Source of the DNA: Gonapodya prolifera JEL478
Lineage: Eukaryota > Monoblepharomycota > Monoblepharidomycetes > Monoblepharidales > Gonapodyaceae
Assembly (NCBI GenBank): GCA_001574975.1
Contig: KQ965775.1
Location: forward strand, 67,205 to 131,204
DNA length: 64,000 nucleotides
Direction: 5' to 3'
The notes below the pieces were generated by a model. That model made no database searches and was not told the DNA's origin. It worked only from the letters and a program-made list of their open reading frames with translations. Numbering within the stretch: position 1 is the stretch's first letter; the number at the start of each line of letters is the position of its first letter. The translations under genes were made by a program, and so were the position numbers. Below are positions 24,074-34,627 of the stretch, in pieces.

Positions 24074-24170
24074 TGGTGTGAGCAAAATGGTGGAGCGCTA
24101 CTTGTCACACAGAATGAAGGAGTTTGTTAACCACTGGTTAGGCATTTTGTTGCTCAGGACGCCATGGTGA

Positions 24171-25045
24171 GGAGGATCCACAAAAGGAGAAAGTGGTCCA
24201 GGAGGGAGAGGGAATGGATGACATCAGAGCGCGGCGGTGGTCAATCTGCCATTTTAAGAGATGGGAAGGGTTGCCATGGGCAATATGTCCAAAATGAAAA
24301 GGTGCAATCTTCTGTTGGAAGAATTGAAGGGAAGATGCAGGACAGTTGAACGTATCATAATCAGGATGTACTCTTACGATGCGGCATTTCTTACATTTAT
24401 CCTGGTCTTCCATCCCTCATTACATATCTTTGTGATTCCACAGGGCAAGCTCTGAAGTGAAGATCTTGAAGACAAACGGTCACTATCCGGTCACTATTTT
24501 ATTGAAGCTAGGTCACGAACCAGTACGCGTATGCTTTAACCTGACTTCCAGAACTGCTGAGTGTACGTTGCAACCTGGACCTTGGGTTTCACTCCGTGTG
24601 AAGAGGCAAAGATGAACGACCTATTGCTGAGATAAGAGAAGCGTTTCAAAAGGGGATAAGGTCGATTGGGTGGCAAGCGTGGTTTCGTGTTGCTGTGAAA
24701 CCGTGACACTTGCGGTGTGTATCAAAGAAGAATGGTACAACGCATTTCGGGCTGCGTGGAAGGGGATCGGAAGGTGAATGGCACATTGCATTAGTAAATT
24801 ATTTTGAATTGTCAGTTCTACGTTGAAATGTTGAGTCGTGACGTATATTTGAAAGTAGTTACCAGCAAGTGCTGCCATCGAGTTCGGCCGACGAGCTTTT
24901 CAGTTCTTGACACAAAATGACCACTCGTGCATCACTCAACTCGATTTTATCCTCATTTTAGGTACATATCGTATCTCACTTCTGCACGGAACCTTCTCGC
25001 TTGTAAGAGTAGCCTGCATCACCTCTTGATCTATCACCCGAGTAA
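24171..25045. other. Tail of the mobile-element stretch and intergenic DNA
   Basis: CpG-poor sequence continues to about 24460, after which composition returns to normal. No gene, RNA or convincing repeat was found in 24460–25045, the 3' flank of the Gbp2-like gene. Confidence 0.4.
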
Positions 25046-27686
25046 TCATTTCTCAAACACGATCCGGTTGTACACCTGCGACCCGCCACGCCCGCCTCCA
25101 CCTCCCCTCAGGGGGCCGCCGCCACTGCCAGCAGCCCCACCTCCGCCCATTCCGTAACCGGCGCCAGCGCCTCCAGGACCGTACCCATCCATTCCGCCGT
25201 CTCCAGCGCCGTAATCACCTGAAGTGTGTTGGATGAGCCCGTGGATCCTTTCGGAGGCCAAATCAACACAACTCACCATATCCCCCATCGAACCACCCGC
25301 CTCCTCCGTAGCCTCCACCGCCACCGTACCCTCCCCCACCTCCGTTGTACCCTCCGCCACCACCGTATCCGCCACCGGGCCCGCCATACCCTCCGCTGCC
25401 GCCGTATCCTCCACCACCACCACTGTAGCCACCACCTTCATACCCTCCGCCTCCAGCTCCCCCGTACCCTCCACCGCCGTAGCCTCCTCCGCCATAACCG
25501 CCGCCCCCATAGCCTCCTCCTCCGTACCCGCCGCGTCCACCCCACCCGCCACCGCCGCCGCCGCCACCACCGTAAATCCCTCCTCCGCCGCCGTATCCGC
25601 CTGGCCCGTTGTAGCCTGAAGGCATCCTTGGGAATGAAGTTCCACGTGGAGGTTGCGTCGGGAAGCGGTCCTGGATTGCCGAAATGAAAGTACCAGGGAG
25701 GCCGTAGGTGCAAGGTCGAAGTGTCCACGCGCCCGTTGGATCGCCGTCGCCATTTGTCGCACCGCCGCCATACCAGTCGCCAGTCGCCAGACATCAGACG
25801 CCAGATGAAACGCCACGCCATGCCGCCAAGGGGAATGAAGAAAAGTTCGCCAGTCAGCATCCACGCCCGCCAATCCAACCAAATCACACGCCTCCCGAGC
25901 CCCGTACAATCCGCGCCCGTCCAATACTTTCGCGATGCCAGAGTCTTCTCCGGTTCCCCTTCGCCCAACACTGAAACCTTCGTGAATTTAAAGGCTCAAT
26001 CTGCCCCCGGCCTCTCGCCATGCGTGGGCGCTCGATTCAAACACGAGGCCCATCCTTCACCGCGCCTAGCCATCCGCGCCACATTCCACTCTCCCTCACC
26101 GGGCCACTCTCTCATCCACCCCTTCCCCCCTTCCACCCATACGCGACGCCCACCTCTCTGACTTCCAACAACCTTCCATGCCACTCGTACTTGTCGAACA
26201 GCGCTGCACATTGTGCAAAAACACCCAGGCACCAACGTCAGTCCACCCGCCCGAATCCACCCGACGAACAACGCCAACTCACACACCGCCCGCCTCGCCT
26301 CATCCTCCGTCTCGTACAGCACGCTCCCTGTTCCTTTAGAACGGCCGTCGGGACCGACGTGCACGTCGGCGCGTACAACTCCACCGGCTTGGCGGAACAG
26401 GTCTTTGAGGTCTTGCCACGCGATGATGTAGGGGAGCTGTAGGACGGGGAGGCGTGTAAGTTCCTCGGTCGGGGGTGTCGAGGAGATCGACGACGACTGC
26501 AATAATTGGCACACTCACATTCACAATGTACACTTGTCGTCCCGTGGGGTCGCCTTCATCCACGGGTCCACCCCTTCCACCTCCGCTTCCACCTCCATAT
26601 CCGCCGCGTCCGTATCCTCCTCTGCCACGAGGCGGGCCCCGCGGGGGACGAGAGGTCCCATCCGGGCCACGGTAGAACGTCGCACCAGTTTCGCGGTCCT
26701 AGTCAGTTAGGCGAGGTAAGAGGGACATTCGCAAATATCTTAAGAAACGTTCCAGAGTGCGCCACGAGAAATTGTCCCTTAAGACAACGACCAGTTCACA
26801 CTGTTCCGTCGGCGCCATTCCCAATCTATCAGCCCGAATAACGCACCTCACGCACGAACACCTTCCTACCCATCAGATTCTGCTCCGCAAGTTCGCGGAT
26901 TGCCCGCTGAGCGTCCTCGGGTGTCTCGAACTCGGCGACACCGCAGCCCTTGGAACGACCTGAAGGGTTCATCAGGACTTCGGCGTGGACGACAGGGCCG
27001 GCTCGGTGATGGAGGAAGGGTAGAGGGGAAAACAAAAATCCGGGTAAGAACACAGAACGGCGATTGGTCGTCCAAGCAGTTTTAAGCGTCGTCGCAAAAC
27101 CGGAGTAGACAAGTGGTCCTCTACTGGATCCCGTTTGTTCCAATGCGATTCCCCGCTTCACCTTCCACCGCCCGACCACATCCCCCTACCCTCGCGCCCT
27201 CCACCCCACCAGCCCCCCCCCCCATACCTTTGGTTAGGAATTCCTTTAAATCCTCATTCCTCACTTCGTAGGACAGATTTCCAACGTACACCCTACTATC
27301 CTTCTTCTCGGGATCCCATTCGTACCCGCTCCCCCCACCACCGCCTCTTCCCCCTCCATAAGGCGCAGCCCGCCAGTCTTTACCCCTCGGCCCGGCTCCC
27401 CTGTCTGGTCCACCGCCGGGATGGTGTGCGTCTGCTTCACCGTAGTCCTCTCGCGGAAAATCGTCGCGAGTTTCGCGGTAGTCGTCCCGGGGATCCGGAT
27501 CGAGCTTGTACCTGTCTCTCTCTGGGGACTCTGACGGCCTACGAGTGGTGTCGGGGCCGTCTGGATATCGAGGGTCACGGGAAGCTTCGTAAAACGCTGA
27601 CCATGGGGGAGAAAGACAGGTGTTATCGTCGAGGCTGGTGATAAATCTTTGCTGGACATTGATTTCCATTATTGCTCACCGCTCAT
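25046..27686 (-). CDS. Two-RRM, glycine-rich RNA-binding protein (Gbp2/Hrb1-like)
   Basis: Predicted nuclear poly(A)+ RNA-binding shuttling protein. A 7-nt start exon (27686–27680, ATGAGCG) joins 27596–27228, 27001–26847, 26698–26519, 26436–26283 and 26203–26154, all in frame (305 codons). After an Arg/Asp/Glu-rich region come RRM1 (RVYVGNLSYEV ... GCGVAEFETPEDA ... KVFVRE) and RRM2 (RQVYIVNLPYIIAW ... GTGSVLYETEDEA ... YEWHGRLLEVRE), a pattern typical of Gbp2/Hrb1. A long Gly/Tyr-rich tail (25620–25277, GGYGGGGYGGGGYGG type) and a last exon 25218–25046 ending RIVFEK follow. The join between the exon at 26154 and the Gly-rich exon is not resolved; a small exon may be missing. The same Gly-rich DNA gives long Val/Ala-rich and Pro/Ser-rich shadow frames. 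Confidence 0.85.
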
Positions 27687-27831
27687 TGTGGTTAGAAAGG
27701 ATGAGTAGCGTCAACGAAAACTCTCTGTGCCGTGTTTCTTGTGAACATTCAAGTGCACGGCCAACTCTTCACTTTCGGACCGTGATCCTCTTCTTCATAT
27801 GTCCCTACACTGCTACACAGAGTCACGATAT

Positions 27832-29404
27832 CTATGCCCAAACTATGCGGACACCTTCCTTTTCACCGAGTTCCTTCAGTCGCCCAACAAACCCTGATCT
27901 CATTGTGGAGACACCTTTTGAACCTATACCAATCCATTCTGAGCGAGTATCGCTCTGGAGATTCCACCGCACGTACTTAATGTCTTCCAGCACCACATGA
28001 TTGCAAGAACCAGCGGTAAGGCGCATGAAGAGTCGACGTGCCATTTCCAAGGCACGTTTCTCCACAAACGTGGCATGCTTCATATCTGATGTGCACCCTC
28101 TTTGACACAGAAACAATGTAAACCCCAGTCGTATGATTGAAAGGTTCTCCAAACTTGCAATCCACTCCAGCAGTGGGTCCATTACCTCCAGAGAATAGTC
28201 TTGATCGCTGCTCAAAGCAGCTATGATGTGCAATGTGGTAAGGCTGCGTAGGGTTAAGGCGGGGTTGCCTGGACGTCACAAGTTCGGACCTGTATCGTGG
28301 ATATACTGAGTCCAAAGTAATCGTTCCGAATTCCGTCACATTTGGAAACACTGAAAATGCGTTGAGCAAGGGTTGTGGCCACCTCATCGTCATGGAAATT
28401 CCCGTCTGGGCAGCGCACTGCCGCGCTGGCACAACGAAAGTCTGTAGTTGAGCCGCAACATACTGCAAAAGCAGATTCCGTGAAAAAGGACACGCCACGC
28501 AGTACACTGAGATCGGGGAATGATTGAAGGATGAGGGCAATGCCTTCAGTATTTCGATCTTCAGCGAGATCCTCGGGCAAGTTTATTCCAACCATGCATG
28601 TGATTTCAACCTCCGTGATGTTGTTCCACCTTTCATGCTGGCTGAAAAACTCCAATTGTCTAATTCACACAGCCATCAATGAAAAGAGTTGAACTCGCTT
28701 CAAAGTAACTTGGGTGTTTGCAAATCATCGCAAGCTCTGTACAGCCTCGACTCCTCTGAACACAATACCGAGAGCATCAAATATGTGTAATGCTGTCACA
28801 GAGAGTTTCAAGCGGTGATTTCCCAAGGTGGCGTCCTTCCCCTTGTATCCGCCAACAATCCCCAAATCGACCTCTCATTTAAGTCCCCGCCGTGGTTCAT
28901 CAAACCATGGGGAGACACGGTGACGTACGCCGAGCATGCTAGCCACACTGAGTTGGCCTTGCCATGATTCAGGCACTGTCCACTCTCAAAGGAGGGAAGA
29001 AACCTCACAGTGTCAAGCGTCGCAGGTCCGCAACCTGCAGTTCCACCGGCAGGTCTTCCACCCCAAGTTTTGTGGCTCACGTGCTGTCCCCTTGACGAGA
29101 ATCTCGCATTTCAATCCAATTTCTCCCTCGAGGCATCCGGAACGGCCGATGCCACTGCAGACCGCATCCAGCGCGAAATCCGAGGAAGGACCGCGTAGAC
29201 GGTCCGTGGAGGAAGGAGGCGTACGGTGGCACGGAGAATTTCGAGAGGCAGAATGTCCAGTGATGGGGCCTCGACAGTTCCATCTGTCCGGCGACGTGGG
29301 GGTTGATTTTGCGGAGTGTTGTTACTAGGAGCGCGCGTCCTGGTACGCTTCTTCGGGATCGCTGTCGAAGAACTTGCGCCTGCTCCCAATGAGGAAGAAG
29401 GCAT
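27832..29404 (-). pseudogene. F-box-like protein, copy 1, decayed
   Basis: Colinear with the intact paralogue at 32458–34065. It has a MPSSSLGAGASSSTAIPKK start, an F-box-like DILPLEILRATVRLLPPRT segment, LDTVRFLPSFESGQCL, SVWLACSAYVTVS, ITEVEIT, EGIALILQSFPDLSVLRGVS, EVMDPLLEWIASLENLS and a GFVGRLKELGEKEGVRIV end. These pieces lie in different frames, so several frame shifts separate them. Length (about 1.57 kb) is close to the intact copy, so decay was by small lesions rather than deletion. Confidence 0.75.
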
Positions 29405-29632
29405 TTTCCGACCACGAGGAAGAAGGACGAATGAGTTTGTAGAGAGATGGCCGGCCACAACAAGCCGAGTTGGCAAAGTAGTCTGCAAATGGACGTATCT
29501 TACTCAAATACTGCCCCTCGCGTTCACGGTCTGGTACCATCCCGCGGACACACTTTACCGAACGTCCGTTTTCTTTCCAACTCCTTTCACCCGTCTCCGG
29601 AACCATGCCGTTATATCCGATATACTTTTGGT

Positions 29633-31080
29633 TTAGGTGCCAGCCCACGGGGAGTGGAAATCGTCCAGGTTCTGCCAATACTCCACATCACCAAGAACCA
29701 CCTCGTTGACGGTGCCAATCATAAACAGCCCACGAGCCATTTCAAGGGCACAGGATTTTGCCACTTTGGCGTATTGAAGATCTGCCGTGTATCGTCGTGG
29801 CTCCAGTATGAATCTGAATGCCAGCCGAACGCATTTGAGGTCCACCAAACTTGCAATCCATACCAGGAGAGGGTCGTTAACGATTTTTGAGATTCCATTA
29901 CTGCTCGATGCACTGATTTGTCTGTATCATGTCGTGAGGTTGGGAAGTGGAAACGACGGGTGGCCAGGAAATCCCGGTTGGGACTTGTACGGGGGATATC
30001 CAGTGCCGAAACCAATGGTACCAAACTCCGCCACATTGGGTAAGATCGACCGTACATTAAGCATGGGCTGAACCCAGTGCTCCCGCATGGTGATACCCTG
30101 ATGTACAGGCGATAAAAGGGCAGTCGTTATCTGGCTTGCTGCTCCAAAGGTGTATGTTCCGGAATATGCTGACAAGCCGCCTCAGTGAGAAAGAATGTGC
30201 CTCGAATTACATGGAGGAGGCGGAACGATTGCAAGATGAGGGCAATGCCTTCACCGTTGCCGCGAAAGTCCGGGGGGCAAAACTCCTTTTTGCTGTAATC
30301 TCAAACTCGGTCACATTGTTCCAGAACTCATCTTGGCCGAAAAGTCGCAGATTTTGTATACTGATGCCCATCATTCGTGATGCGAGATTGACCTTCTTCA
30401 AGCCTGGCTGTGTGTTTGCAAATTGATGCAAGAAACGTAACGTCTGGACTCCTTCATCAAAGAGGCCGAGGGAGTCCCATATGTGTAATCCCGCCACAGA
30501 GAGCTTAAGGTGATGTTGCCCCAAAGTAGCCTCCCGACTGTTCTGCCTCCCAATCATTGCCCATATGACGCTCTGAATGTCCCCGTTACTGCTCATCACG
30601 GCCACTATTGAGACGCGGACATACGCGGAGCATGCCCCCCATTCGGAGCTGGTACTGGTGTGATCATCCAAGGAGTACTCGGCGTACTCAAAGCTGGGAA
30701 GGAACCTCACAGTGTCGAGAGGTTCCATTTCCGCAAGGTTGTACTCAGCACTAAAGTCGCGGAGCTCAGGCTCCTCTGAATTAAAGGCGAGAAGCACAAG
30801 ACGCAATCCGATTTCTCCCCCGGCACATCCCGGAACAGCCGATCGCGCTACAAGACTGAATGCAGCGAGAGAAGAGGAAGAACCGAGAACACGGTTCTCG
30901 GAGGAAGAAGGAGCATGATGCGATGGAGGATTTTTATCGGAAAACTGTCGAGCGATCGATCTTTTATGGGTGCAGCTCGTTGCAGTTGACCCCGAGTGGC
31001 GTCTGTTTGAATGCTCTTCCCTGCATCCTCGAACTTGGAATTCGCGCCATAGCGTCTGCCGATGATGAAGAAGTAGGCAT
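29633..31080 (-). pseudogene. F-box-like protein, copy 2, decayed
   Basis: A second colinear paralogue: SLDSFPIKILHRIMLLLPPRT (F-box-like, 31020–30960), LDTVRFLPSFEYAEYSL, EWGACSAYVRVS, a long intact middle block (30806–30207) with FANTQPGLKKVNL and NNVTEFEIT, LPNVAEFGTIGF, HPSFPLPNLTT and CALEMARGLFM. Frame changes separate the blocks and the C-terminal RLKELG end is not found. It is more divergent from the intact copy than copy 1. Confidence 0.7.
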
Positions 31081-31209
31081 CACACTCCACACTCCAGCGC
31101 AGGGCAAACATTGTTGTCAGAGGAACCTTCAACAAAGTATCACGAAAACCGTACCCAAGCAACATATCAAGACGTTCATGTCTGACATATATCGGTGTCT
31201 CTATTTCCT

Positions 31210-32439
31210 TTAATTTTTTGTCAACATTCTCCGCATACCTCTTTGCACCACCAAACACATTGTCCCCGTCACCACAAACTCATACAGCCACACGTTTGCA
31301 ACCAGTCCCAGCTCGGGAACCAGCGGTGGAGGACAGTAGAGCGCGTTCGGAGTGTAGTATCCGCAATCCATTGCCCAGTTGTTCACGCTGACGACGATGC
31401 CCACAAAGGGAACCGTCGTGATGGCGTGCTGGAGCGTGAGATATGCGGGTGCGCGAGGTGATGTCGAAGGGTTGAGTGCGTCGTTGAGGAGCGTGCAGAT
31501 GCAGGCGACTGCGAAAGGTATGAGGTGCGCGATGAAGGGCGTGCGAGACGAGTACCAATATCAGCACCACAGGCGCCAAGAGTCCATCGTGGCTAAAGTG
31601 AGCTCACCGGCAGAAAAAACGACGTACAACGTCTGTATCGACAAGGCCAGTCTGTCACCGGGATCGTCTCCGCGAAGAAACCTTTGTGACAATAAATCGT
31701 TTCGATTGTGCGCGCTCACCCATCGCAATGTCAACGACAACGTTCACTCTCACCATATTGTACTTCCCAGCACGTGCAAGAACCCCGGTACTTCCCACAC
31801 GAAGCAGGTCAACACATCAGGCTCCCTCAACATCTCGACGCACCCGTACACCGTCGCCAGATGGTGGACCAGCCTGAACCGTTCACGCGTCCAAAGTTCC
31901 TTGCGGAATGCCAGATCGCAGAGAGAGATGAAGCCGTGCGCGAGTGGGCTCAGGGCGCCGATGTCGTACAGTGGGTCGTCCGTGATGGGGATCCCGAAAA
32001 AGAGTTGAACGCGGTTCGCGAACCGATGCAGGCGACCGCCGGACTCAGTGCTTGTGTTGCGGTTGCGGCGACCAGAAGCGTCGTTGTTCTGAACGTCAGT
32101 CTTTCCATTCCCGTTTTCCCGGCGGAGGTAATCGGGGCATTGCGATGGCAAAAACCGGCGCGACCGGACCGTCAACGGGAGGAGAGTCGCGGAGTACACG
32201 ACAAGCAAAAGCGAAAAGACGACGCATGCGACGCCGTTGAGAACGACGATACGCGGTGGCGGGGACGTGTCTTCCATGCGGTGTTCGGGTGGATTCACCG
32301 CGAGCCGATACATATATGTGAGACCGGTGGATACATCGAGAGATAACAGGGCGGCGGCGCAATGATCAAGGAATCGGTTTCCGGAGAAGAAGGGAACTTG
32401 AAGTCGAACAATACGCGAATGGGGACGACGGCAGTTCAT
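31210..32439 (-). CDS. Multi-pass membrane protein, family unknown
   Basis: Minus strand. Exon 1 starts near 32439 (or at an internal Met such as 32271, MEDTSPPP). It holds a first hydrophobic helix (VVLNGVACVVFSLLLVVYSA), a basic loop, then FFGIPITDDPLYDIGALSPL and RFRLVHHLATVYGCVEML. Later exons follow: FLRGDDPGDRLALSIQTLYVVFSA (about 31685–31605), ACICTLLNDALNPSTSP, and ITTVPFVGIVVSVNNWAMDC with WLYEFVVTGTMCLVV, ending RRMLTKN at 31210. Five or more hydrophobic segments suggest a polytopic protein; I recognise no family. It lies inside the F-box cluster; its presumed start is only about 20 bp downstream of the stop of the intact F-box gene. The splice between exon 1 and 2 is uncertain. Confidence 0.55.
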
Positions 32440-32457
32440 GATTGAACGGTGTACAAT

Positions 32458-34065
32458 CTATGTCAATGCAGAAACTATTCGGATACCTTGTCTTTTCCCA
32501 AGTTCCTTCAGTCGCCGCACAAACCCTGACCTCAAGGTAGCGACAGTTCTGATGTCTGTGTCCCTGCATTCTGCGATATACGTTTGTGGGAAACCCTGCA
32601 AATATTCAATTTCTCCCAGAAACACAAGACTGAAAGTGTCTGACGTGATAAGACGTTGAAACAGCTGACACGACATTTCCAAAGCGATATTTTCTGCAAT
32701 TCTTGCGAACCGATTTGAGTCAAATGCTCTGAGATCCAGTATCAATCTGAACCACAGATGAACGCAAGAGAGATTCCCCAAACTTTCGATCCACTCTAGA
32801 AGCGGGTCCATAAAATCCAGGCAAATAGTATCTTCATCATGAAGGCTTGAAGTGCTAATTGTGACGTGCAGTGTGGTGAGATTTGGTAAAGGGAACGAGG
32901 GGTGACCTGGATGGCCGATATCAGGCATATGTGGTGGATGACGTGCAGGTTCAAAAATGATGTTGCCAAACTCCGTCACATTTGGAAACAAGGCCAGGGA
33001 GATCAACAGGGGTTGAGGCCACATCATTTCGGTGACTTCGCGATGTAAAAAGGATTGGCGCGGAGACACAAGGACTGTCTGTATTCGGGCTCTCTGCTCG
33101 ACTGGCACACGGTCAAGCACAAATTGAGAAGCCGATTCCACGAGGAAAGACACGCCGCGTAGCACACGTAGATTGGGGAGTGATTGCAAGATGAGGGCTA
33201 TCCCTTCAGGATTTTCGTCGGAAACAATATCGTCCGGTAATGATTCGCCTGCTACTGCCATTACATCAATTTCTGTCACCGTGCTCCATGGTTTGTTTGC
33301 AACGAACAATCCAAGCTGACCAATTTCCAAATCAAAGGCCGAAAACAGCTTCAATCGAGTCAAGCCCAGTTGTGGAGTGTTGGCGAACTGTCTCAGCTGC
33401 TGCATCATCGCCACTCGGCCACCAGGCGACAACCCACTGAAGTCATCGCATACAGACAGCTGCACTACAGAAACCTTCAGGCGGCGTCCACCTAAGCAAA
33501 CCTCTCTGCCTGTATCCCCAAGCATGGCCCATATTGTCGTCACAACGTCCCCTCTGTTGAAGTCAACGTCGTGTGGGGTCATGCTCACGTACGCGGAGCA
33601 TGCTAGCCACACCGAATGGGCGCTACTATGTTCCAGACAGTGTCCGTTCTCAAAGCGGGAGAGAAACCTCACAGTCTCAAGAGGTGGCGAGTTCGCAACC
33701 CGAAGCTCCATCGGCAGAGTATCGATCGCCTCAGAATACGACGTTAACCCCTGCCTCTTGGCGAGAATCGTGCATTTCAATCCGACTTCTCCCTCGAGGC
33801 ATCCAGGAATGGCCGATCCCGATGCCGATCGAATCTGCCGGGAAAGACAAGGAAGGACCGCGAAGACAGTTCGTGGAGGAAGGAGACGCACGATGGCATG
33901 GAGGACTTCCAGCGGTAGAGCGTCCAGTGGTCGGGCCTCAATTCCTCTCATTGGTTGAAATTGTTGATTTTGAGTGCTGTCACTCGGAACGCGGGTCCTG
34001 TTATCCTTCTTCGGGATAAGCGTCGAAGAGCTTGCGCCTATCACCGATGATGAGGAAGAAGGCAT
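32458..34065 (-). CDS. F-box-like / leucine-rich protein, intact copy
   Basis: Single open frame of 535 residues from the Met at 34065; an in-frame Met 22 codons upstream exists, but the paralogues align from MPSSS. An F-box-like motif lies at about residues 48–85 (PLDALPLEVLHAIVRLLPPR then VFAVLPCLSRQIRS): Leu-Pro-x-Glu-Val/Ile-Leu with following hydrophobic helices, the SKP1-binding signature. The rest is an irregular leucine-rich array (NLRVLRGVSFLVE, NVTEFGNIIF, NLTTLHVTIS, NLSCVHLWFRL), as in F-box/LRR substrate receptors of SCF ubiquitin ligases. It has no introns, unlike most genes here, consistent with an expanding lineage-specific family. The call as an F-box is by motif only; the substrate is unknown. 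Confidence 0.75.
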   Translation of the reverse strand: MPSSSSSVIGASSSTLIPKKDNRTRVPSDSTQNQQFQPMRGIEARPLDALPLEVLHAIVRLLPPRTVFAVLPCLSRQIRSASGSAIPGCLEGEVGLKCTILAKRQGLTSYSEAIDTLPMELRVANSPPLETVRFLSRFENGHCLEHSSAHSVWLACSAYVSMTPHDVDFNRGDVVTTIWAMLGDTGREVCLGGRRLKVSVVQLSVCDDFSGLSPGGRVAMMQQLRQFANTPQLGLTRLKLFSAFDLEIGQLGLFVANKPWSTVTEIDVMAVAGESLPDDIVSDENPEGIALILQSLPNLRVLRGVSFLVESASQFVLDRVPVEQRARIQTVLVSPRQSFLHREVTEMMWPQPLLISLALFPNVTEFGNIIFEPARHPPHMPDIGHPGHPSFPLPNLTTLHVTISTSSLHDEDTICLDFMDPLLEWIESLGNLSCVHLWFRLILDLRAFDSNRFARIAENIALEMSCQLFQRLITSDTFSLVFLGEIEYLQGFPQTYIAECRDTDIRTVATLRSGFVRRLKELGKRQGIRIVSALT

Positions 34066-34148
34066 CCACGAGGGAAATGGTAGAAGGTGTTCGTGGGTTT
34101 CCCCGCCAACCTCACCACCTTGCATGTCCAATTAACCGTGTACAGTGA

Positions 34149-34530
34149 ACATATGGACTACAATCCGAACGATATGAACCCGCTCTTGGATTGGATCAAA
34201 GACTTGGAGAGTCTGAAGACCCTCCACCTTTGTGTGCAAGTGTAGCTTAATTCCAGCGGTCGAAAACTGCAGCACGCCAAGAAGGCGAAAGTCCTTTCCT
34301 TCAAAATGGCCCAGCGACTTTTCCAGAGCCGTTGACAACGTGAATCGTTTGACGTGCATGTGGTCCTTCATGAGGTTGAGTACATGCTGTACTGGGTCAC
34401 AGAGTTCGAAAGGAAGTCTTCAAAATGGGCTGGTACGGAGACAAAGAGTGTTTCTGCGATGTCGGCGTCATTCAGGGAAAAGGTTGCAGAAGTCGGAAGG
34501 AAAGAGGGCGTTTTAGTTGTTCTGGCTTAG
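34149..34530 (+). pseudogene. Inverted 3' fragment of an F-box-like paralogue
   Basis: On the opposite strand to the other copies. It reads MNPLLDWIKDLESLKTLHL (cf. MDPLLEWIESLGNLS in the intact copy), KMAQRLFQS, LHEVEYMLYWVTEF and SAMSASFREKVAEVGRKEG ending at a stop (cf. the C-terminal ATLRSGFVRRLKELGKRQG). In-frame stops interrupt it and the N-terminal two-thirds is absent. It lies 84 bp upstream of the intact gene's start. Confidence 0.65.
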
Positions 34531-34627
34531 TGGATCAACCTTTCATGTTCATTGCAAGGAAGTGCGGCGGTGTAACGAGCGGAGATCTGTATGTATACTG
34601 TACAATCGTTCGTAAATGGATCACATT

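Noticed and set aside
25224-25971. Plus-strand Val/Ser/Thr/Ala frames and a minus-strand Arg/Trp-rich frame
   Set aside because: Shadows of the Gly/Tyr-rich RRM protein tail; triplet-repetitive DNA opens all frames.
34132-34371. Minus-strand open frame of 79 codons next to the ABC transporter
   Set aside because: The plus strand at this place matches the C-terminal part of the F-box paralogues, so the minus frame is its shadow.
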